From an uncultured Clostridia bacterium (lineage in GTDB: Bacteria; Bacillota; Clostridia; Christensenellales; UBA1242): a DNA stretch of 36,059 nt. Both the position numbers and the translations under genes were made by a program. The stretch's first letter is position 1. Each line of letters begins with the position of its first letter. Under the pieces are notes generated by a model. The model worked only from the letters and a program-made list of their open reading frames with translations. It was not told the origin of the DNA and searched no databases. Below are positions 24,775 to 31,675 of the stretch, piece by piece. The stretch spans positions 1 through 36,059 of the forward strand of contig CALWPF010000017.1 of NCBI GenBank assembly GCA_944383355.1. The letters are read 5' to 3'.

Positions 24775-25083
24775 TTAGGCTTTAATGCTTGTAATCTTTA
24801 TCCTAGTAAAAGGCTGTCTGTGCCCTTGTGCACGGTGATGACCATTCATCTTTTTGTATACAGCAATCTGCAACTTGTCACCTTTACCATGCTCTACTAC
24901 GGTAGCCTCTACTGTAGCACCCTTTACTGTAGGTGTACCCACTGAAACTTTACCGTCAGCACTAATTAGCAAGGGAGAAAAAGTCAACTTGTCACCAGCG
25001 TTGTTGTCCATACGCTCAACATCTATAACATCATCAACCTGTACCTTGTATTGTTTGCCACCACAACTGATAATTGCATACAT
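24775..25083 (-). CDS. rplU: Ribosomal protein L21
   Basis: A 102-residue large-subunit protein that binds 23S rRNA, first gene of the operon. The start MYAIISCGGKQYKV and the RNA-binding C-terminal stretch KKMNGHHRAQGHRQPFTRIKI are typical. The ATG at 25083 has AGGAGG 10 nt upstream; frame extends upstream to 25206 but that part is the leader and promoter. The gap to prp is about 30 bp, without a terminator. Confidence 0.97.
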   Translation of the reverse strand: MYAIISCGGKQYKVQVDDVIDVERMDNNAGDKLTFSPLLISADGKVSVGTPTVKGATVEATVVEHGKGDKLQIAVYKKMNGHHRAQGHRQPFTRIKITSIKA

Positions 25084-25171
25084 AATTACATAACCTCCTC
25101 TATCCAATCTCGCTAAGATACGGTAGCTATCAGTGATAGCGTTTAAATAAACCTGACTTATGCGGATAACA
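25084..25171 (-). promoter_or_regulatory. Structured 5' leader of rplU (candidate L21 leader)
   Basis: The ~88-nt leader between the predicted start of transcription and the rplU ATG can form a hairpin GCTATC-ACT-GATAGC (25126-25140) and a small stem GTTTA/TAAAC just 5' of it. In the alternative, CGCTA can pair with a later TAGCG, and TATCC near the 5' end can pair with GGATA next to AGGAGG. Mutually exclusive pairings next to the ribosome binding site fit the known autoregulatory L21 leader of Firmicutes, but I have not matched it base for base. Confidence 0.4.
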
Positions 25172-25177
25172 AGTTCT

Positions 25178-25206
25178 AATTTAGCATAATTTGTCACTTT
25201 TGTCAA
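25178..25206 (-). promoter_or_regulatory. Sigma-A promoter of the rplU-prp-rpmA operon
   Basis: On the minus strand a perfect TTGACA (25201-25206), a 17-bp spacer and TAAATT (25178-25183) form a strong housekeeping promoter. Confidence 0.78.
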
Positions 25207-25240
25207 TGCAATATCTCAAAATAAGTATGATATTAGCAGT

Positions 25241-25278
25241 AAAAAATAATGACTCTAACCACATCTTAGAGTCATTAT
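25241..25278 (-). terminator. Terminator of pepF
   Basis: A 13-pair stem (25246-25258 with 25266-25278) around seven bases is followed on the minus strand by a T run. It sits 7 bp past the pepF stop and ahead of the rplU promoter. Confidence 0.9.
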
Positions 25279-25284
25279 ATTAAA

Positions 25285-27063
25285 CTATGAGGAAAGTGAT
25301 CTTTCGGCAAGTGCTACAAACTCATCGCATTCTCGCCTAAATTCAGCAAAAGCATTTTTATAAAATGCATCATTGTGTATATCTACCCCTAATCTTTTTA
25401 ACAAATCAACCATGTATTCATTATGTCCACCAGATAAAAATTCAAAATAATTAGATAATGCATTTGGCTTTTGCTCTATTACCTGACGCGCAAAGTGACT
25501 ACTAATCATATGCGCCAATGCATACTGCCACACATAATAACTAGCATTATAGTAGTGCCACAAGTTTTCCCAACTAAGTGTAGATGCTGTACTCATATCT
25601 ACTACACCCTCGTATGGGCCAAAACGATATTCACGCCATTTTTGCTCCAATATCTCTAGATTGATAACCTTGTCCTGTTCTATCGACTTGTAACAAAAGT
25701 CCTCAAATCTCGAAAACTCAACCTGTCTATATACTACGCCAACTAATTCCAACATTTGCTTATCCAATAATATCAAACGCTCGCTGTCATCTTTGCAGTT
25801 ATGTAACAGATAATTCGCAAGAATAGATTCATTAAATGTACTAGCAACCTCAGCACAAAAAATAGGCACACCATTATTTTGAATTTTTTGGTGCTGGTCT
25901 ATAGTATAGTGATGGATAGCATGCCCCAACTCATGTGCCAGTGTAAATACGCTGTCAAGGTCATCTGCCCAATTTAGTAATATTATATTTGTTTTACCAT
26001 ACGAGCCCCAGCAATAACCGCCCCCACGCTTGTTGTCTCTAGGATAAACATCTACCCATCTCTCACTAATTGCTCTATCTATCATTTTTACATAATCGTC
26101 GCCTAGTATAGAAAGAGCCTCTTTTATCAAAGACACACCTTCCTCAAAGGTATACTTTTTGTTACTCTTGTCCAAGCCAACTAATATATCATAACTATAC
26201 ATAGTATCAAAACCTAGCAATTTCTTTTTTGTACTAAAATATTTCTGCAACAAATCTTGATTTTTTACAGTGTAATCTATCACATTGTTATACACCGACT
26301 CATGCATTTTTTTGCCAGAAAGCGACCTATCAAGTACACTGTTATAGTGTCTTATTTTTGCAATTGTAACATTAGTTATAATCTGGTGAATAAAAGTCTG
26401 CGCCATACTGTTTGCATATTTTTGCATTGCTTTTAACTGGCTATTAGCAACATTACGTCTAAGTTCCCTATCTGTACTATAAAAATAACTACTAGCATTA
26501 CCACCTGTGACTTTGTGCTCTTTGCCTTCGCTATCCAAAGCAGGCTCGTATTGTATATCCGCATTGTAGCAATTCTCTTGTATAGCTGTAAAACCTTTGC
26601 TAAATTTTGACACTTGAGCAAGTATACGCTCCTCGTCTTCATTCAGGGTATGCTCATTATCATTCATCACCCTGTCAATATATAATCTCCAATCTGCGAA
26701 TTTATCTTTTTGCAACAAACCAGATAAATAATCATTGCCAAGTGACTTTAATTCTGCATCTACAAAAGACAACTTGTCACTAAGTAAGGCGCCAAAGTTT
26801 GCAACCTTTTGCGTCAATAACTGATAATCCTTGTTGAGATAATCAACATGCAAATTAGCAAATGCGTATATGTAACATTCGTCATAATCATTAATTAATT
26901 CATGAGATTGTTCCCAAAACTTGAGCAAAATATCTTCGTCTCCAAGTTTTCCCTTTGACTGTGCCAATTTATCTAATCGAGCAGTCAACTGTGCTAACCT
27001 GCTCTCACACTCAGGAATATCCTTGCAAAACTTGGTCAAATCCCATTGATATTTTTTATCCAT
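25285..27063 (-). CDS. pepF: Oligoendopeptidase F
   Basis: A 592-residue cytosolic zinc peptidase of family M3B that degrades short peptides. The zinc motif HELGH (377-381) and the third ligand E405 (in IFCAEVASTFNE) are present, as is the flanking family sequence GGYCWGSYGKTNIILLNW and the Tyr/His-rich C-terminus WENLWHYYNASYYVWQYA. The N-terminal helical lobe (about 1-200) starts with the usual YQWDLTKF. Length is normal (about 590-600). Start: ATG with AAGGAGGG 7 nt upstream. Single-gene unit, divergent from the GNAT-like gene. Confidence 0.96.
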   Translation of the reverse strand: MDKKYQWDLTKFCKDIPECESRLAQLTARLDKLAQSKGKLGDEDILLKFWEQSHELINDYDECYIYAFANLHVDYLNKDYQLLTQKVANFGALLSDKLSFVDAELKSLGNDYLSGLLQKDKFADWRLYIDRVMNDNEHTLNEDEERILAQVSKFSKGFTAIQENCYNADIQYEPALDSEGKEHKVTGGNASSYFYSTDRELRRNVANSQLKAMQKYANSMAQTFIHQIITNVTIAKIRHYNSVLDRSLSGKKMHESVYNNVIDYTVKNQDLLQKYFSTKKKLLGFDTMYSYDILVGLDKSNKKYTFEEGVSLIKEALSILGDDYVKMIDRAISERWVDVYPRDNKRGGGYCWGSYGKTNIILLNWADDLDSVFTLAHELGHAIHHYTIDQHQKIQNNGVPIFCAEVASTFNESILANYLLHNCKDDSERLILLDKQMLELVGVVYRQVEFSRFEDFCYKSIEQDKVINLEILEQKWREYRFGPYEGVVDMSTASTLSWENLWHYYNASYYVWQYALAHMISSHFARQVIEQKPNALSNYFEFLSGGHNEYMVDLLKRLGVDIHNDAFYKNAFAEFRRECDEFVALAERSLSS

Positions 27064-27250
27064 TTACTAGCCCTCCTTGCTTTAAAAACAACAATACCAC
27101 CACTTGATAATACTAAAAAATATTATTCCCCAGCAACAATCAAATCAATATTGTTAATAATTTTATTATAAAGTCCATATTGATATTTGACAACTATTTT
27201 AAACTGAATTTAAACAATTTTAATAATTAGTTAAAATCTGTAAAAATTAA

Positions 27251-27279
27251 TTGCCAAATTCGACAAAAGATATTATAAT
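27251..27279 (+). promoter_or_regulatory. Sigma-A promoter of the GNAT-like gene
   Basis: TTGCCA (27251-27256), a 17-bp spacer and a perfect TATAAT (27274-27279) lie 55 bp before the ATG at 27334. Confidence 0.8.
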
Positions 27280-27333
27280 ACGATTATTAATTTACTTTGA
27301 TAATAAAAATAATTTTTGGAGATTTTTACCAAC

Positions 27334-28479
27334 ATGATAGAGATAATACCCGTCAATTCAAAAAAATTGTTAAAAAAATTCGTTGATTTTCAACCCAAAT
27401 TATATAAAGGGTGTCCACAATATGTACCACCACTAAGGTCTGACGAAATAGCAGTAATGACGCCAGGCAAATCTGTTCATCTAGGAGAAGATGCTACAGC
27501 ACAATGTTTCCTCGCTGTCAAAGATGGAGAGATAGTAGGTCGTGTTGCTGGTATCATACAATACAACTACAACAAAAAATTTAACCAAAAACGTGCAAGA
27601 TTCTCTAGATTTGATTGTATCAATGATATTGAGGTAGCAAGAGCACTCACTGATGCTGTAGAAAATTGGGCAATAAAACAAGGTATGGACAGTATACATG
27701 GACCACTGGGTTTTAATGACCTAGAGCGTGAAGGATTATTGGTAGATGGTTTTGACAAAATATCAACCTTTGAGACACAGTATAGTTACCCTTATTACAA
27801 AGATTTATTGGAGCAACTAGGCTACAAAAAAGATGTAGATTGGCTAGAATATCAGATTCATTTACCAAACAAAATAGACGAACGCAATCATAAATTATCT
27901 AGCGTAGTCGCAAAGAGACTTAACTTGCACGAGGTTGAGGAGAGAAACAAAAAAAGATTAATCAAAAAATATTATGAAAAGATTTTTGATGTTTTGGACG
28001 AGGCTTATGGTGATTTGTACGCTACAGTCCCATTAACAGAAAAAGTACGCAAAGGCTTGCTCAGTCAATTCAAATTAGTTATAGATGTAGACTTTATATC
28101 AATATTGGTTGACAAAGATGACAATGTAGTAGCAGTTGGCATAGCATTCCCTGCTATAAACGAGGGCGTACAAAAAGCAAATGGTAAATTATTCCCATTT
28201 GGATTTGTACCTATATTAAAATCGCTCAAAAAAGTAAATGTCGTAGACCTAGCCTTAATAGGTGTACGCAAAGACTATCAATCAAAAGGTGTAACTTCTA
28301 TTATATTCAATAATATGCTACAAAGATTTATTGATCGTGGAGTGACGATGGCCGAAACAAACTGTCAACTGGAAGATAATTACAAGGTCCAAGCATTATT
28401 TACAAAAGTATACGATAGTACACTAGCTAGACGCCGAAGAGCTTATGTAAAGCAATTGGTGGATACACAAAATAATTAG
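27334..28479 (+). CDS. GNAT-like (N-acetyltransferase-related) protein
   Basis: A 381-residue cytosolic protein of the long GNAT-like group common in clostridia and Bacteroidetes. Family landmarks are the start IEIIPVNSKKLLKKFVDFQPKLYKG, the acceptor-side WAIKQGMDSIHGPLGFNDLEREGLL, and a C-terminal GNAT half with VDLALIGVRKDYQSKGV, whose QSKG resembles the acetyl-CoA pyrophosphate loop. These proteins are annotated as acyltransferases but substrates are not known. Start: the ATG at 27334 with TTGGAG 12 nt upstream; an in-frame TTG 18 bp earlier overlaps that site. Transcribed alone. Confidence 0.82.
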   Translation: MIEIIPVNSKKLLKKFVDFQPKLYKGCPQYVPPLRSDEIAVMTPGKSVHLGEDATAQCFLAVKDGEIVGRVAGIIQYNYNKKFNQKRARFSRFDCINDIEVARALTDAVENWAIKQGMDSIHGPLGFNDLEREGLLVDGFDKISTFETQYSYPYYKDLLEQLGYKKDVDWLEYQIHLPNKIDERNHKLSSVVAKRLNLHEVEERNKKRLIKKYYEKIFDVLDEAYGDLYATVPLTEKVRKGLLSQFKLVIDVDFISILVDKDDNVVAVGIAFPAINEGVQKANGKLFPFGFVPILKSLKKVNVVDLALIGVRKDYQSKGVTSIIFNNMLQRFIDRGVTMAETNCQLEDNYKVQALFTKVYDSTLARRRRAYVKQLVDTQNN

Positions 28480-28511
28480 AAAAGGTATAACAACATTGTT
28501 ATACCTTTTTT
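28480..28511. terminator. Bidirectional terminator between the GNAT-like and alkyltransferase genes
   Basis: AAAGGTATAACAA and its complement form a long stem (28481-28507) with a small loop and A/T runs on both ends, positioned between two convergent stop codons. Confidence 0.9.
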
Positions 28512-28513
28512 AT

Positions 28514-28822
28514 TTATGGTCGCCACAAATATTTATCTAAATCTATAGTCCCATCTGGTCCAAACTCTATCCCCTCACTCTCCAATATCTTACGTTGGAT
28601 ATTCTCACCACCAAATTTGTATCCTGTAGCCACTCTACCAAATCTATTCACTACCCTATGACACGGTATCTCCTCAGGGTTACGATTGGCGTGCAAAGCA
28701 AATCCCACCCGCTGACTACCTCGAGGCTTGCCTGTCAAAAATGCTATCTGCCCATAAGTCGCCACTTTTCCTTTTGGTATCTTTTTGACAACCTCATATA
28801 CTTTATCAAAATACTCTCCCAT
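28514..28822 (-). CDS. MGMT-family methylated-DNA-protein cysteine methyltransferase, short form
   Basis: A 102-residue protein made only of the DNA-binding/active-site domain of O6-alkylguanine-DNA alkyltransferases. The acceptor cysteine C54 sits in the motif IPCHRVV and the arginine finger is R38 in SQRVGFAL. Because the Cys is kept it is not an alkyltransferase-like (ATL) protein, which has Trp at that place, so it may repair O6-methylguanine by itself. The N-terminal domain of full-length Ogt (about 60-70 residues) is missing, as in many bacterial homologues. Start: the ATG at 28822 follows AAAGGTAAG by about 6-8 nt; a TTG 21 bp earlier overlaps that site. Confidence 0.88.
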   Translation of the reverse strand: MGEYFDKVYEVVKKIPKGKVATYGQIAFLTGKPRGSQRVGFALHANRNPEEIPCHRVVNRFGRVATGYKFGGENIQRKILESEGIEFGPDGTIDLDKYLWRP

Positions 28823-28908
28823 AACTAATCTTACCTTTATCAACCAATTTGTCCATTACATATTATGCAACTTATCAAGTATAATTATCCTAATATATTG
28901 ACGAAAAA

Positions 28909-30102
28909 TCATTTTTGCCAGTCCAAAACTTTCCAGCCGTTATCCGCAGGAACCTGCTGGACTATATACGTGCTGTCTGGGTTAATTGTAATTAATGTCG
29001 CACCTCTTTGTGCTGTCTTTGTACTGATACCAATGTATGCGGTATAGTCTATGCTCATTCCATAAGTGAGACGGATACCATCGTACTCAATACTAAAGTT
29101 ATTCAAATGGTCATGTCCACAATATATAGCGACAGTACCACCTTTTTTGAGTCTGTCATACAGATTGTCCACTTGTGCACTAGATACCCAGGAGCGTTCT
29201 CCTCTCGTACCCCAATAATAATGCACGGTCTTTGCATCTTCAGTAATGCCACTATCTCCCACACTTAGCTCTAATTGCACTGCCGAATCCCAAGCATCTA
29301 CATATTCCTGCAATGGAATATGGCAAAACAAATGTGAAGGTACAGCAATACCTCCGTTATGTTGAGTAACTATTCCAGTCACCTCATCATACCAATCTAC
29401 TTGATTAGCATGTATATGGTCGTAATAACTACCTCCATACCCATGACTATCCATCATCACAAGAGCTGAGTCCATTATACCATCACCATCAAATAACTCA
29501 ATAACAAAATTGCCCTGTCCGTCTATATTACTCTGCCCCTTTTTGAATAAACATGATTCAAAAGACAAAAAATATTCACTCAATTGGTCTTTTGACCATG
29601 TCCCCAAACCAGCGGCATCATGATTCCCATATACAAATGTCCAAGGTATACCCAAACGGTCGAATAATGTTCCAACTACCTTTGCCATATTCTCGCTATT
29701 AATACTCCACGAGCGATGTATATTGGGAAACAAAAAATCACCTGTCAAGACTATCAGGTCAGGCATAGTATTTTTTACTGCACTTACCACCGCATCTATG
29801 GCTCTTTTATCCAAATCCACAGTCAAAACCGAACAATTTATATGTATATCACTTAACTGCAAAATCTTAAATGCTTCGTTATCAAGTTTTTGCACAGTAA
29901 TAAAGTCTTGTCTAGTATCATAGGGGTCTTTATTTATGATCAATTCATCATTTACTAATGAAGGTACAGTGTCCAAGACATATTGATATATTTCATCTCC
30001 ACTGCCTCGATAAAGTGCAGGTAATAAAGCGCCTATGATAGCGCCAAAAAATAATATTACTCCTACCACTTTACTAATCAACATCAAAATTTTTTCACTC
30101 AC
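28909..30102 (-). CDS. Membrane-anchored calcineurin-like metallophosphoesterase
   Basis: A 397-residue protein with one N-terminal transmembrane anchor (about 7-30) and an extracytoplasmic phosphoesterase domain (about 78-380). All five metal motifs are present: D85/H87 (SDIH), D122 (TGDF), N160/H161 (GNHD), H261 (FCHIP) and H330/H332 (GHDH). The layout follows the purple-acid-phosphatase-related Dcr2-type group. Substrate is unknown; an outer-face role such as cleaving phosphate from lipids, teichoic acid or nucleotides is inference. The start is GTG at 30102, with GGAG 9 nt upstream; no ATG fits. Likely monocistronic. Confidence 0.9.
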   Translation of the reverse strand: MSEKILMLISKVVGVILFFGAIIGALLPALYRGSGDEIYQYVLDTVPSLVNDELIINKDPYDTRQDFITVQKLDNEAFKILQLSDIHINCSVLTVDLDKRAIDAVVSAVKNTMPDLIVLTGDFLFPNIHRSWSINSENMAKVVGTLFDRLGIPWTFVYGNHDAAGLGTWSKDQLSEYFLSFESCLFKKGQSNIDGQGNFVIELFDGDGIMDSALVMMDSHGYGGSYYDHIHANQVDWYDEVTGIVTQHNGGIAVPSHLFCHIPLQEYVDAWDSAVQLELSVGDSGITEDAKTVHYYWGTRGERSWVSSAQVDNLYDRLKKGGTVAIYCGHDHLNNFSIEYDGIRLTYGMSIDYTAYIGISTKTAQRGATLITINPDSTYIVQQVPADNGWKVLDWQK

Positions 30103-30226
30103 AAAAACTTTCTCCTAATTAATAGCGATTTATATGATGAAAAAATAACATCATTTGTAAATACAATTAAATATTACAAAATACCATCAACAAAAGTCAA
30201 TCAAATAGAAAATTTTAGATTTTTTA

Positions 30227-30254
30227 TTGATTTTTTGTGTGATTTAATTATAAT
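30227..30254 (+). promoter_or_regulatory. Candidate promoter of the DUF2804 gene
   Basis: TTGATT (30227-30232), a 16-bp spacer and TATAAT (30249-30254) lie about 80 bp before the ATG at 30335. Confidence 0.5.
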
Positions 30255-30334
30255 AATTACTAGTAGATTTTTAACAATTTATTACTAAATATCAAAGCGT
30301 AATAATAATTATAAAAAATAAAAGGATAAAAAAT

Positions 30335-31372
30335 ATGCAAAATAAAGTTGAAGCTAGTATGCCATTGCTTGATGACGAAGGCAACATCACTGAGCCTGGT
30401 TGGGCTACAGAACAAGTTTGGATATATGATAGAAATGATATAAAAGCATCAAAAATGCGTATCAAAGAGTGGGATTATTACCTAGTATACAACCAAGACA
30501 TCGCAATCGCACTAACTATTGCTGATAATTCTTATATGGGAATGATCAGTGCCTCTGTAATCAACTTTAGAGCACGCAAAGAAAAAACTCGTAGTATTAT
30601 GACCTTTATGCCAAAAGGAAAATTCAACCTACCTAATACTAGTCGCACTGGCAACACCTGTTTTAAAAATGAAAAGGTAGAAATGCGATTTTTGAACGAT
30701 GGAGAAAATCGTAAATTAATATTTAATTTCCCAAACTTTGAGGGCAAACATACCTTATCTGGTGCCATTACCTTATCTCATGAACCAAAAGAGAGTATGG
30801 TAATTGCTACACCATTTTACAAACAAAAACATTTTTACTACAATCAAAAAATAGTCGGCTTTCGTGCTGACGGCAACCTAAAAATTGGCAATAAATCGAT
30901 AGAATTTTTACCCAAAAATACCTTTGCGATACTTGACTGGGGACGTGGTGTATGGCCATACAACAATACATGGTATTGGGGCGCAGCCGCAGGTCAAATA
31001 AATGGTGTGGATTTTGGTTTTAATATGGGTTACGGTTTTGGCAATACCACTGCCGCTACCGAAAATGTAATATTTTACAATGGTATAGCACACAAACTAA
31101 ACAAAGTGACATTTGAGATACCAAAGACCGAAGATGGTAGTGGTAGAGATGACTTTTTGGGTCAATGGAAATTTACCTCTGATGATAATAGATTTGAGAT
31201 GACATTTGAGCCAATTATCAATCGTAGTGCACTCGCATCTGCTGTAATTATCAAAAGCGATCAAAACCAAGTCTTTGGGAAATTTAATGGAAAAGTCGTG
31301 CTAGATGATGGCACAGAGATACAGGTAAAAGACTTTTTGGGATTTGCAGAAAAAGTGGTAAACAAATGGTAA
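30335..31372 (+). CDS. DUF2804 family protein
   Basis: A 345-residue soluble protein with the features of DUF2804: the start 'LLDDEGNITEPGWA', the AILDWGRGVWPYNNTWYWGAAAG stretch (about 200-222) and FGFNMGYGFGNTTAATENVIFYNG (about 228-251). The family is beta-rich and of unknown function; sequences and fold resemble lipocalin- or carotenoid-hydratase-like barrels, suggesting binding of a hydrophobic ligand, which is inference. No signal peptide. Start: ATG with AAAGGAT 8 nt upstream. Confidence 0.82.
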   Translation: MQNKVEASMPLLDDEGNITEPGWATEQVWIYDRNDIKASKMRIKEWDYYLVYNQDIAIALTIADNSYMGMISASVINFRARKEKTRSIMTFMPKGKFNLPNTSRTGNTCFKNEKVEMRFLNDGENRKLIFNFPNFEGKHTLSGAITLSHEPKESMVIATPFYKQKHFYYNQKIVGFRADGNLKIGNKSIEFLPKNTFAILDWGRGVWPYNNTWYWGAAAGQINGVDFGFNMGYGFGNTTAATENVIFYNGIAHKLNKVTFEIPKTEDGSGRDDFLGQWKFTSDDNRFEMTFEPIINRSALASAVIIKSDQNQVFGKFNGKVVLDDGTEIQVKDFLGFAEKVVNKW

Positions 31373-31453
31373 AAATAACAATGGAACGATGAATATTAAT
31401 TAAAATAGTAAAAAAGCGAATTCCTTTGATATACAATTTAAAATTTACAGAAT

Positions 31454-31487
31454 AAAAAACACCTAGGTTATTACCAAGGTGTTTTTT
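31454..31487. terminator. Bidirectional terminator between the DUF2804 and SGNH genes
   Basis: AAAAAACACCT and AGGTGTTTTTT make an eleven-pair stem, with possible GG/CC pairs nearer the loop. It lies about 80 bp past the DUF2804 stop and 190 bp past the SGNH gene stop; the latter gap shows no other clear terminator or gene. Confidence 0.8.
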
Positions 31488-31675
31488 AATTTTGATATAA
31501 AATAAATATTTTAATACTTCCACAAATAGCATAGTGGCTTTTGCAAATTTTTAACATAAAATTATTCTAACAAAAATATTTGCCCATGATTTGAATATAT
31601 ACAAAAATACTGAGACTTGTTTGTTTAAATTTACTCAACTCCGTAAAGAAATACTAGAATCCGAATTAACAAATG

